From the NCBI GenBank assembly GCA_024349245.1, contig JALDNG010000004.1, forward strand, positions 6,442,001 to 6,506,000: a stretch of DNA of 64,000 nt. Reading direction: 5' to 3'. The first letter of the stretch is position 1. Each line of letters starts with the position of its first letter. The notes under the pieces were generated by a model. It ran no database searches and was not told where the DNA came from. It worked only from the letters and a program-made list of their open reading frames with translations. Below, in pieces: positions 31,765 to 44,705 of the stretch. The position numbers and the translations under genes are program-made. Source of the stretch: Neodontobutis hainanensis. Lineage: Eukaryota > Chordata > Actinopteri > Gobiiformes > Odontobutidae.

Positions 31765-32000
31765 TAAAGGGCCAATTTATAGGAGGACAGCGCAGTGGTT
31801 TGTCCTATACCCGGAAGGATTCCCGTTCTCCCTGGGCCATACTGTCATTGTGTCCACTTTGCCTCCAGTGCCACAGCTCTGGTGTATGAATGTGTGGGAC
31901 TGTAGGTTGTGAGTTTGGTGGTGGTCGGAGAAGCCTGTGTATTTCCCCAGGTGTGAGTGGGGTATATGGAAGCATCATTTTTGGGTGCCATTTAAAATAC
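31765..32000 (+). mobile_element. SINE-like teleost repeat
   Basis: The + strand has a head like 'agcgcagtggtttgtcct' and 'ggaaggattcccg'. A body with 'gaatgtgtgggactgtagg' and 'ggtggtggtcggagaagcc' follows, then a tail near 31980 with 'tttgggtgcc' and 'ttaaaatacttataca'. I recognise this arrangement from abundant teleost SINE-type repeats ending in a 'ctttgggtg...ctatataaat' motif. There is no coding content. Confidence 0.55.
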
Positions 32001-35000
32001 TTATACATCACATCAAACTGAAGTTTAAAGCTTCCCTTAAACTTCTGACTTCAGTGTCAGACTAATTCTATCCCACAATTATCTGACAGTTGTCTGGTGC
32101 AGATGTTGAGCCCTTTAAGGCAGCTGTTGTTGTGAAATTATATGTCTTGTCTTGTCTGTATCTCGTTAAAATTCTGAAAATGCCTTGCCAGTATTTATCC
32201 ACATTTCACTTTGTATTTCTTTTCTCTATTTATGTTTTATTTTTTTCTGCTGTTTCTCTCTGTAAGCAGACATATCCAGCACCAGAATAATCACTTTTTC
32301 TCTAGGGTATTACTTCCTTGTTGACATTGGTGTAGACCAATGGGAGTGCTCCTTATGCGAGTGCGAGCATGTGATTGGACAAAGCTTTATATATGTGCTC
32401 AACATTCTGATCTATTCAAATCCTTAAATAAAGCCTAGATGATGTCTCAAGGTCTTGTTTTTTCACAGATGGTTCTTCTTACAAAATGCTATTAAATCAA
32501 TAAACTGTCTTTCTCATATAAAATAAAACATAAATTGGGTAATTTCACTTTAATGGAAACCTTACACGTTTTACCTTTTACCAAACTACAAAATAAAAAA
32601 GTGGAAAAACTGTATAAAATTAGTATCTAAGACTTAACTACTACGATGACAAAGTGAATGGGTTTTGGAGACGCTGCATACTTTAGTGACCTCTACTAAT
32701 CGAGAGACAAACAGCGGAAGAGGTAGATGGCAGAGAGCGGAGCCAAGCGTCAGTCAGTAGCTGTTTGCCAGAGCGTTGCTTTGCTTCGCCAGGTCCCAGC
32801 GCTCTCCTCCGCGCTGTCCTCTCCAATAAGACCCCTGGTTTAATGCTGGAAAATTCCCTCCAAGCTGTCAATCACAAGCTTTAATAAAAACAAAGTATAA
32901 CATTGCGGTCTCGCTCGTTCTCCGATCCCCAGGAGAATTAAAATGCGAGGTTTTGTCTGCGGAACTGTGAAAATCTCCTCTGCTTTTATTAGCAAAGCCC
33001 TGGTTCAACCGAAACTCTGGAAAAATCTGGCCACTCTGTGTGCTCTGTGTCTCCCATCTGGACGACATTAGAGCCAACCACCTGGACTCAAACCAAACCT
33101 GAAATGAAACTGGGGGTATTACAGAAAATAACTCGAGGATCCGCACACATCCACCCCCACCCCCACACACACACACACACACACAGCATTGAGATACATA
33201 TCTGCCCTGTGCTAATGATTCAGACATGGTTCGTGCAGCTGCTTGTATCTGTTTGGTGCTTAAACCCATTTCAGTGTAGTCTTAACCTTCGTGATGAGTG
33301 TAGCACTGGTTCTGCTGGGTAACGGGCCGGCTGATGGGCTAGCTGGTGATGAAAGCTGCCTACCAATGCTGACAGAATGAAGGATTGACCTGCTGAATTG
33401 TAAGTGACTGACCGATCAATAGCAGCTGGCAGTTCTGAATCTTCTTATGCAGACCCAATGGGATATAAGTGAAGATGTTTTAGGATTTTTATAATTGTGA
33501 GTTGGTCAGTATTGATTTTTTAACATGTTTAGTTGATTCAGATGATGTTTGCTAAAACCTTAAAGGAACCTCAGTTGTTACATGCTGTTTATTGTTGGAT
33601 GTATGTTGGCCAATAGGCAGACAATAAATGCAAAGATCAACAAACATGATGAAAAAAACAATCAACAGTTAACCCTGGCATTTATTTGTTCACTTAACAC
33701 ACCACAAAAAGCCCAGAATTGTGTATGTTATAGGTAAAAAATATTTCTGCCATCTCTCTCCTCCCAGGTCTACCCCACGTAAAAGTGACTGGGAGAAGAT
33801 ACAGAGAAATGTCCCGTGCAGTCATGTGTTCACTCCACTCATTTCTGGACTGATATCATTTTATTTTATAGCACTGACCTTAAACAAAAACTGATTAATG
33901 TGGACTACTATGATGTTAGGTGTCAGGTGCACAATGCACAGAGCCTAGCTTTTACCAGAAAACATGCAGAACGCAGAATGGAGTTAAGTAGGTTAGTTCG
34001 GCCCTGTTAAAGGCAGAGAGACAGACATATGCCGCCAGCTGGTCCTATTCCAAAATCTCTCTTAGCCTCCTTAAATCACCAAGGTAAAGTGTTAGTAGAG
34101 GCAGGACTAAATGAAATGAAAATAAACATGGCCAAGCACCGTTTACAGTCCAGAACCCGGTATCACTCCCCTCGGTGGAAAGCACACCGTAAATTACTGC
34201 AGATCATTTTGTGGAATTTAGGGGAAAAAAAATTGTTCTCTTCTCCAAAAGAAAAAAAAAAGAGCAGTGGATTTATAGGTGCATTAATTGTGAATGTATC
34301 AGCATTAATTGTGAATGTAATGATTTGTGTGTGTGTTCTTGTCGTGTGTCCTTGAATGCATCTATTTGTTTACACAGAAGATTAGTCAGGCGATTATGTA
34401 TCTGTGAGAGCAGGAGGAGTAACGCTGCGGTTTAAACCATATGAGCCTCGACATTTCTTGCTCTGTAGGCAGCTGGACAGTTTCCCCGACTCATAACAAC
34501 AACAATATGTTCCATATGAATCCAGCTCTTCCCTGCTGTCAGCGGCTGGCTATGAATGTAACCCTGGCTGCAAAAGATTTGTAAAATATATAGTTTGGCT
34601 GGAGCTGGTCCGGAGCCAAACACAAATGGACAAGACGACATCATCAATGTCAAGACAATTCACGGTTTATTAGCAGCTCTGAAGCAAGCCTTGTTCTGAG
34701 CGACAACAAATCCAGGACAAAGAACAGCGACTGGAGAAGGCTACTGTATAGAGCCATTACCATTTAAACGGAAATATTTTATGAGCATAAAGGGAGTGTT
34801 AAATATTTGTGTTTATTAATTAATATTGAATATTGGATGTTTCCTAATCAGTTTAATATATCAACTGTACAGGTCCCAGAAACAAAGATTATCAACCACA
34901 GAATAAACAAACATTTAGTGCATCACTAACAAATAATAGCAGCTGGCATAAATATGTAAACTGTGAGATAATTATGGTTTGGGGTTTTATTATTGTGTGT

Positions 35001-37682
35001 AATGTGAATCACAATGAAGCGCAGTAGCATAAACACAGTGATAGTAAAATATGAAGAGAAAATTGGGTGGCCCCTGGTAGCAATTACTGCTGAGATTTGC
35101 ACATCTGGACACAGCAATTTCTGAACTATTGTACTCTACAAAATTGGTTTGGCTCCATCAAACTCAGTGGGAAAAGGAGCACAATGTAATTGTCAAGGCC
35201 TTGTGTACATTATCAGTTGCATCGAGGTTTGGACCTGGGCTGAGTTCTGGCTGTGCGTCTGGGGCAGTATCCTGCTGCACAGTAGGGTCTTCTTTGAGAT
35301 TCCCAGCTTCGGTTTGTGTCTTCCCTTGGTTTTCGCCACAGCAGATGTGAGCTGCACTCCAGCTGCGCAGCAGGACACTGTGTTTGAGGCAGCAGCGGCT
35401 GTTACTATGTGTCACCACAGCGCTGTATCGAAAAGACAGAGCTCAGCTGCAGCATCTGTCGGAGTCTAGAGGGAAAGGTTATGTCAAAAACCATGTGACT
35501 GCTCTGTGCTAAACAGAATGTATTTCAACCAAAAGATAAAATCCACTTCAAAATCTACCACTGTTGGCTGTATAAGTGCAGTAAAGAAGTTTAAGTCTTT
35601 AATAAGACTATAAATGAGCGTAATATTTGTTGTTTTTTGCAAAAAAAATATTTTAGACATCTTTTGACAGCTTTGAGAGTGAAGTCTTCCATTTTGTATG
35701 TGGAGTTTGAATAATGTAGTATTTTTTTAGTATTTTTTATTTGGACTGTGCACTGCAATATCCTAAATGAAAATACATTTTAAAATTTAAAATACATGAC
35801 TGAGGTATGATTTTTCTGCTGGTGAACAGGACAGATGGACTGTGCCAAAGACACAGTTCAGAGATGAAGCACCAAAACCACATAAGTTATTTAAGTTATT
35901 ATCCTTGGACTTGAATAAGACAAAAGAACAATGGTCCTTTACATTCACGTATATGTTAAATTGGTCGTGAGCAGTCAAAAATGAAAGATTGAGGAGCTGA
36001 TCCAAAGAAGATTCACAGACAGAAGAAATGAAAACTAGGAGTCCGTCCAGATAAACCATCATTCAAAGAGCCAGATGTCACATTCATGTTACACAGCCCA
36101 CCAAAGTGGAAACTGCACAAAATCAAGTCAAAGGCAGAGGTCTCGGAAACGGGAGATCCAAGACAATCAATTTCAAATCCAGTCAGTGCTGCCACAGATT
36201 TGACCTGGGCTGCTTATCCATTACTCACTGTTGACTTTGCCAAGCTCACTTTGCTGCGTGGAGATGTGGGGAGTGCGGTCGGTGACGTATACCCACAGCA
36301 AAGATACACAAGCAGCAGCAGTGAGGTGGAAGTGCCGGATACGCCCTGGGCACTGCTCTGTAGCCAGCTCCATAAGCAGTTTAAGGAGGTGGTTACTACA
36401 GGGTTTGTGGTTAGAGTGGAAGTCAGAGCACACTACGCTCACTAAAGGCCACTGGGGTCAAAAACAGACTTATCATCACAGACTCAGATTATATGTTAAA
36501 CTGGGCTCATTCATTTCCATCATTTCATTACAATAAAGTCAGTGTTGGACAGTTTTCTTTTAAGTTACTTTTACTCATTACTTATATCCCATTCAATTAT
36601 ACAGGGGCTACATGGAATCTAGAAAAAAACATAAGGGTATTATGTTATTATGTATATGTGTATTAGATGTGCTTTAGGCTGAAAGCATATAAAAGCTAAG
36701 ATATTTTATCATTTACCCAAAGCACTTCCTCGGTTCTAATAGGACCACAGTAGTGGACTTTAAAGCAGTTTGTCTGTGATTACTGTGCACAAAGATGTGA
36801 AAAAAAAATCCATATTATGCACTGCACACAATAAGCAAAACATCTCACCTCAGAATATTTCTGGTATGTTGTTGTCTTGGTCAGACTCATGCCATCTGAC
36901 TGATATTTGATAATTAAAGAGAAATTTCATGTAGGTATTGGAGCAATATTGAAGGAAAACAGCAGTGAAAAGTTTTGCCGTACAGAAATGTATGCCATTG
37001 TCTGTAAAGCAAACACATATTTGGCTGGCTAGGGTTACAGCAGCCAAGCGTTTAATTGCTTGCAGATGGAAAAAAAAAAATTCTATGACCTTACAAAGAT
37101 GGCTTCTTGATTTTCTTGATTTAGCCAACATTGAACACTGGATGGCTCAAATGCATCAGGAAAAAATATGGAAACAAGCAATAACTGGAATTGGAGGTCT
37201 TTTGTGACTGTTATCTGGGTCAGTTGGGTCCTGATTGGGTGAGGGGGGGTGGGGGGTGGATGGTAGTGTTTGAGGAATGATGGGTGGGGTGTGTAATATT
37301 ACTATGATTATCTGTATACAGTATGTCTTTGAACTGAGTGTGGCACATTATTTCTGAGAATGTTGATGATTTGCACACTATGCTGTTTTTCTTTTATTAA
37401 AAAATAAATAAAACCGGGCCAATTTTTCCTCCTCAAAATACTAATACAATAAAACAAACTGTAGTTTAGAGATTACCATAAACTTTAAGCTTTAGTGTCC
37501 GACCGATGCAATTATCTCCACCTTGTCAAACGCTGCATTATTGAGAATGATTTTAAAGACTCATTCAGAGCTAAATGTACACTTTCTCTTTTTTATCAGA
37601 AGACATCCTTATTGACAGGCTGTCTGGACCAAGGGGAGCATCCCCATTGGTCCACACTGGAAGAACTGGTAAAATGGTAAAA
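32001..37682. other. gene-free DNA
   Basis: No supported exon. It contains a short (CA)n at 33164-33185, a 21-bp direct repeat 'gcattaattgtgaatgta' at about 34280-34320, and a G-rich stretch at 37236-37262. Several open frames near 35.1-36.5 kb look non-coding (no known motif, and several frames are open at once). Confidence 0.45.
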
Positions 37683-37800
37683 GTATATAGTTTTATATAG
37701 TACTTTATCTGTAACCTTCTCGGGCACCCAAAGTGCTTTACATGATGCTTTTTACCTCTACAATCACACACATTCATCCTACCTCTACCACCTGAGCCAC
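37683..37800 (-). mobile_element. truncated SINE-like repeat
   Basis: On the minus strand the head is 'cagtggctcaggtggtagag' (A-box-like) and the tail is 'aaagcactttgggtgcc' then 'gtactatataaaac'. The tail matches the family at 31.8-32.0 kb, but the body is shortened. Confidence 0.55.
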
Positions 37801-37807
37801 TGTGCCC

Positions 37808-37883
37808 CAGCAAGGAAGAGTCTGGGGAGGAGGGAAGTCTGGGCATCTCTGCTTAGACTGCTGCCCCCGCGACCCGTCCCCAG
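37808..37883 (+). mobile_element. Rex3 3' remnant
   Basis: About 76 bp closely matching the 3' end of the Rex3 copy at 50.7-50.8 kb: 'gtctggggagg...gggaagtctgggc', 'tctctgcttagactgc', 'cccccgcgacccg'. It directly abuts the head of the preceding SINE fragment and has no GATG tail, so one insertion may have interrupted or recombined with the other. Confidence 0.8.
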
Positions 37884-40800
37884 ATCAACAAATTTATATA
37901 CAAAGTATTTTACGTCTGTACAAAGCACAGCACCACTAATTTCATTAGTTGTAGTATTTGAACAAACACACAGAGGACTATTAATATTATACAGCATCAA
38001 TCTAAGTTTAACTGAGGTCAATTTCCCACAAGGCCATGCGGCTGAGATGAACCGCAGACTCAAACTGACATAAAAGTGGCCTCTTGGACCCCATCTCCTA
38101 AAGATAAATCATCCTTTCTTATTCACTTCTATGAGCTTGAACAACATTTCCATTTTTGTCTGCGCTTCCATAAGACATCCGTTTGGAACAATGCCATCTT
38201 GTTATTACATTAACGCGATTTGTTTGGAAATACGAGAGAGCAGACTAAAGCGTCGATACCGAGTGGTTTGATTGTGAGCTGACCCCAGCAGTCAAAACAT
38301 ACAGCAGATGTGGAGCGAAGGGATTACGGCTCCCAATAAGTGAAGGAATGTGCTTCTGCCACTTGTCTCTGTGCACGCCATAAAGCACGCCTCTCCTCCA
38401 CGGACAATAAGCGTCCTTGTGAGAGAGGGAAGATGTGCACCGAGAACGGGACGAGTCTGCCAACAGAAATAAAGATGGAGAAGATGGAGCACTTCGTAAA
38501 AATGTGGAAGCTTTTAACACGAAGGAAAGAATAAGATCTGTGCTCCGCTGTGAGCCATCAGTCAGTCCAGACGGGCCCTTTCTGTTTGGTTAGAAAAACA
38601 AATGATAATATTTACATGTGCTTAAATTAGACTCTCTCCGTCTGACAAACATGGATAATTTGAGCTGTATTATATAAAATCTGAAGCCTGCATTTTATTT
38701 GAGCCCAGCCAGTTTCTAAAACAATAAGGCTAATAAAACTAAAACGGTTTTGTGACTCTGGCTTCAATAAATCTCTAATAAAATGATGCCCTGTCTAGAT
38801 TAAATTGCATGTGGCTCAGTAATATTGTATTCTGAATGCCCAAAATTGATTTCAGGAAGAGATTAATTGAGGTTTATTCGTGAGATTTCTCCAAACACAG
38901 AACAAACTGAGCACAAGCGGAGAAAAAAAAGAAGAGGTCGGAAAGTTTGTTGAAGGAGCCATATGCAAGCAAATTGACTGTGTGATCGACAGGATTTTTT
39001 TCTGCAAAGTGTCTGAGCGTTAAATATACCGCTTAGTGGCAACTGCTGCCGTCCAACTGGTTATTATGGAAACCGATTGAGCGGTGCATGACAATTGTTT
39101 TTATCAGCTTTAAATGTGTCTGAGGCAAGGCCAAAATTGCTGGTAAAACCAATGTTGCTTTTATTTAATTATTTAAGCTTCTGCACCAATGCTGTGTAAC
39201 TCCAGTCACTTCAGTTTGTCCAAGAGCGGGTTAGGGTTAGTTGGGTAGTCCTGTTGGACAGATAGAGTTTGGGTGACAGTGCAGTTGGAGGAGCACCAAC
39301 TCAGAGTCACATATGAGCTGCTGCAAATGGGGCCAACACATTTCAAACTCAGAACAACTAAAGCCTCAAATGAATCAAGAAAACTTCGACACATAGACAC
39401 ATAGTAGTGTCCAGACTGTACTCGTTTGACTTCTTCTGATACGCCACTGTGACATTGTGTTAAACTGGGACTACCTAATATTTTTACTCTTGCATTTAGT
39501 ATATTTACCTTACAGCTTATTGTAATAGGAATTATCTGTGAAAAAAAATTGGACCTTAAGACGTCATCTAGCCTTTTAATTTAAGGATTGAGATGAGAAT
39601 GATCAGCCCACAGCAGGATTTTGGCCAATGAGCTTGCTTCCAGTAAAAGGAGTGCGCTCCCATTGGCTGTACACTGATGTCAACAACAAAGGACCATGGA
39701 AATAAACCAGAAAATGTGTTATTCCATTGCAAAATATGTCTTATTTTACAGCGAAACAGCTCAAAAATTGAAAAAAAAAAGGGCAACAAATTAAATGTGG
39801 ATAAATGTTGGCAATTATTCAACAGTGTTTAAGACGACAGAGATAATCACTGGAACTCTACAGTCTACGGTAAATTCAAAGCTGAAAGTTTCAGGGAAGC
39901 TCTAAACTCTGGTTTGATGTATTGTGTGAGTATTTTGTGGTGGAAAATTGTTCCGGGTTTTACCTTTTTTTAGATAAAAGAAGCAGAAAAGGTAACTACA
40001 CGGCTGTTGGGGGTGAGTGATGAGGCTGAGACCTGGACTGAATGCGTTAAAACTAGCAAACTGCAAAAATGCTTTGCTAAAATGTCCAAACAAGTTACCT
40101 GAATAAACACGGCTCTGAATTTTGTTTAGAAATTGCAATTATTTAAGGACTCATATACAGCAAGTAGTCAATTTTAAGTAATTATAGTTGTCCTGGCAAA
40201 GGTGGACGTCCAACTTTGAAGATATCTACTTAAAGGCATTAAAAAAATAAAAAAACATGTCTCTTATTATGGCAAAGCTGACATCTCCAACCAAAGAAAT
40301 GAATAAAAATGGAAAAAAGCAGTATTAAAGCTGAGGACACAGCGCAGTTCAAGAGACGGCATGTTGTTTCTGAGAGATATTACAGATGTGCACAGAGGTC
40401 TGCAGATATCAAAGTCACCACATACAATATACAACTTGGTAACCAAATTTTATATAAACACATGAATTGTTCACAAAAACATGTCCATTTCATTTGTAAA
40501 GTCGTCACTAGGACGTTTATCACTATCATTGCCTGAGGTCAACAATAACCAGAAGATAAATCATTGGACACTGTGAGTTTGTTAGCTGATGTAATCATGT
40601 TTTTGTTGACCCAGTTTATGGACTTCAGTTTACAATTCTCCATCTATCTATCTACCAAGTCATTGAATGGTCATATATACCTAGCCCCTTTAATCCCCTG
40701 AACTTTTCCTGTCCTAGTCTGTAAAGGTATGGCAGGGAAACACTGGAAACAGAGGAAACTCCAGGAGGAAGTGCTGGGTTGTTATGTTTCTATGTGATCA

Positions 40801-43800
40801 ATGGGGCCAAAGCTGAACCCAAACACCACTCCTCCCTTTTCTAACTCTTGAAATAACGTGCCACGCCACATCCAATCAAGCGTCCATCTTCTGATTGTAT
40901 CCAACATTAGGTCATGGTTGCCACCTTTCTAGGTGAGCAGACATAGCGTACAGTGTCAGATTGGACAGGTAAAATGCTTGCGCCAGACACCAGCACCACA
41001 AGCACCACAACTGCTGCAATGTTTCGCATCTGTTTGAAATAAAAACAGTTGCCACATTAGGGAAAATTCCTCACTTTGACAGATCGAATGTGACAATTGT
41101 TTCCACTCATTATTTCCCCTTTAAGCGAATAATCCCAGCCCTAAAGTAACTCAAAGCAACTTTCATCCCTTTTGTCTGTTACCTTCCTTCACATCAATCC
41201 GCAAATCTCCACGCTACATTTACCAGCTATGTTTAATAACTTCAACCAACTGCAACAAACCCTGGGTTTTCTGCCTTTGAGGTCACTTTCAATCTCCAAA
41301 TATGAAGTTTGGAGCATATTTAGTGATGGAAACCGCCAGAAGTGCTAAAAATACCTCTGCCAGTCTGGTAGCCACGAGGCTCCATCACACGCTCATTACC
41401 ACACGACCTGAGGTTGGGCGAGGAGGGGGAAGAAGGGGATGTGGTCAGCGTCTGTGTGCGTTAAAAGAGACAGAAAAGAAAGGAGAGAGAAAGTAAGGGA
41501 TGTGGTAGAAAAAAGAGAAGTAGAGAGAGTCTGCACAAAATCAAGAATGGTTGTGGTGAGATACATTAGTATTATGTGATATTTCCGACGGTCTTCTGGT
41601 ATTTTTGAATGACGGCACATGGGATATTATTGAAATCTTACATCACATCATTTTGGAAGAATTTGCAGTTTGTTTGACTGGTCAACATTTTTTATGATCA
41701 CTTTTCTATTCTTGATCCCCTTCCTCTCGTCTGTCTGTCTGTTTCTTCCAGCCACCTTGACTTTTTCTCGTCAGATTTATTCCCCTGTTTCTCTCTATCC
41801 GTCCGTCCATCTGTCTGTCCGTGTGTCTGTCTGGAGCGCTCTGTTCCAGCTGCTGTCCCTGCTGGACCATCAATCCTTCTTCCTCAGCCCATACCTGGCT
41901 CTGATTCAGCAAACACAATTACAGCGAGTAAAGGCACAAATACGTCCATGCGAGCACACACTCCAGGAAGCTGCGGGGGCAACATGATCCGTCTGTCAAC
42001 CTTGGAGTGAATCACACAGATGGAACTTCCAGGTTTGGGTCAAAATCTGAAATCAAGACTAACAAGAAGATGTGTGGCTCAGTGGCCTGCAGCTTTGAGG
42101 TGCACTCCTGAGCGGCCACTACTCTTCTCTACAGTCAATACTGGTAAATGGGTTACTGTAGACTATGTATGTATGTATGCTTATGAGATATTATACAATA
42201 AAGCCTCTGGGTACTTATATGGCTGTACGAGTAGATGAAGCTGCCTTTTTAGGCTTTTAAGGACATTTTGTTATTGGTTTGAGAGGACAGGTATTCCTTG
42301 ATTATCTGTATATGCAGCAGTGAACGCTGATCCTCTGGGCATATAGGCCTCTATTTTTGCTCAATTTTGCCCACTGTTCAAACAATATTTCAAAGTTACT
42401 ATTATAATTATAAAAACAACAAAACAACTGTTGAAGCTTACTTTAGGCCTATATATAATTGTGTCTTTCAGTATACAGCTAAGTAATAATGTACTAAAGA
42501 AACATCATAGGAACCCATTGAACCCGACTTTCACCAAGCTCAACACAACCTGACCAATAATAACCATTTATCTAAAATGGTTTAGGATACATAAATATTG
42601 CATGTTCTTCCTGTGCTTTGGTGGGTTTTCTCCAGGTACTCAGGTTTTCCCCATCAGCATCAAAAACATGTTATGATCTCTGGCTAATGACATGTCTAGG
42701 GCGCCTCCTAGTGGGCCAAAATATTGTTGTTTATAATAAATACTAAATTTACTGGTATAACATCAATAAACTGACAAAACGCCTTAGAACACCTTAGAGA
42801 CCTTAAGTTGTAGTTAATTTAGTTACAAGTAATTTACCATAACGTAACTTTATACTTTATTACAATGTGTTGAACATGAATGTCCTTTTCAGTTGTTTAA
42901 ATTGAAAGTTTTCTAATTTAATAGTTTTGGTGTAAAATCAAAAGCCATGCCAACAATAAATAAATAAGCTATAATATTAGATTGCATGGTTTTCAAACTG
43001 TGGGAAAGATATGACACTGTAGCCCAGGCCTCTGAGAACACACTAATTAAAATTCACTTAACAACAAAATAGCCCAAGGACTGAACCTTATTTTGCGGTT
43101 TCTTCTCATTTATGAATGTCATTTCTTCACTTCATGGCTTGTTATCTTTGGTGGTTCAAGTGCCGAACTCTGCGGCAGGTCAAAGTTTGAGTTGCTTACA
43201 CAAACCGGAGGCAGACTGATTGGTGCATTTCACAGAAGAGTAAGGTGTGTCGAAGTCAAATAGAAAGGCGCTCTGAGGAGGTGTGACAAATAAGATACAC
43301 CGCAGAGTTTGTCCGTGAAATCAGTTCAGTGGTTAAACACTAAGTGGAGCGGCCACAGCAGCTGCAGTCTGACCGCTTCAATAGGAACATCATGGTTACA
43401 GAGATATAAGTCAGTTTATAATGATTTATGGCCATGGTCACACTGCAGAGAAAGGTGGCTTTGATTCTCAGGTTTTCTTCAGAAACATTAGACATAACCC
43501 CCAATTGACAAAATTTGTATTTCTTTTTAGGAATTATAGTATTTATAGGACTTGTCTGGGTAAACATTATCACACGTTTTGGGTCATACATCTGTCACAG
43601 AGGAGCCCAAGACAAACACATGATATCAGCAGCAGGCAAGAGTTAATAGAGAAATGGTATCATAATGAGAGATAGAATACAGTACTAAGTGAAAGAAAAA
43701 GAAGGACTATGTAGACTTTTCACGGGTGGTCACTGCTGGACAATGTGTTTAAACCTTTAACGTGTCTGAATCAGCGGGGACCGTGATGAGAGACAGGAAG

Positions 43801-44339
43801 AGAGGAGGATTGAGACAACAGTAGGAGGATGTGCTGTTCATTTGAAGAGGTGTGCAGGAAGGGAGTGTGAAAAGTGAATAAAGCCGAGGTGATAGCATGT
43901 TTTATGTGGGCGAGGGAGAAAATAGTGAATTAATGATGAACAGTGGCTCATAAGATTTCTTTGTAAGACGGAAATGCCCCGATGCAGAAGTGAGATCAAG
44001 TTGGAGAAATGGAAAGACAAATAATCTGCAAAAAAAGGGACAAGACATAAGTAAAATAATCTATCATTGTGTGATATTGACTATATACTTTTATGAGGGA
44101 ATTCTGTGAATATATCAATGTATTTTGGTAAAATACAAATCAGTTTAAGTTTAGGTTCGTAAAGTTTTCAAACTGTTTTTTATTCTGTGTTTAATCAACT
44201 GGCTTTTAAAAGACTCTGTTTAAGGGAATATGCTTCCTGTAGTAGTTTATTTTATGGAACAAGAATAAACTTGTTTCAAAGGAACAAAATTTTGTTTGTA
44301 ATATTTTAGAAATAAGGACAAAAAGACAAAGACAAGGAT
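37884..44339. other. gene-free DNA
   Basis: No supported gene. C/T-rich (CTGT)-type clusters lie at 41720-41835, and a short SINE-body fragment in + orientation lies at about 42600-42656 ('gggttttctccaggtactc'). All longer frames lack recognisable domains. Confidence 0.45.
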
Positions 44340-44705
44340 ACATCAGGTGTGTCCAAACCTTTTGCAAAGAGGACCACATTTAATAAGACATAAATGACCA
44401 AGATCCAATAGTTTTTAAGTTGGATTTGAACAGGTTTTTGTTCAATTTGAACAGGTTTAATTAAAATTTGAGTAGATTTTAGTTGTTTTGTACTTGTTTT
44501 GGTTGGATTTGAACAGGTTTTAGGCTAATTTAAATAGACTTTTGTTGGTTTTGAACAGGTTTAGTCAGTTTTGAACATGTTTTAGTTGGATTTGAACAGA
44601 TTTTTGTTGGATTAGAACCTATTCATATCAAGCTACTGTTGGGACCATAAAAAAATTTAATTTATCACAGAAGCTGAGGGCCACATAAAAACTTACTTTG
44701 TGCCA
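44340..44705. repeat. 21-bp minisatellite inside an interspersed repeat
   Basis: About ten diverged units of roughly 21 bp, close to 'atttgaacaggtttttgtt', run from about 44421 to 44620. They are flanked on the left by 'gtgtccaaaccttttgcaaa' and 'gaggaccacat' (44346-44380) and on the right by 'gagggccacataaaa' (44681-44695). These flanks look like the two ends of a dispersed teleost repeat. Confidence 0.7.
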
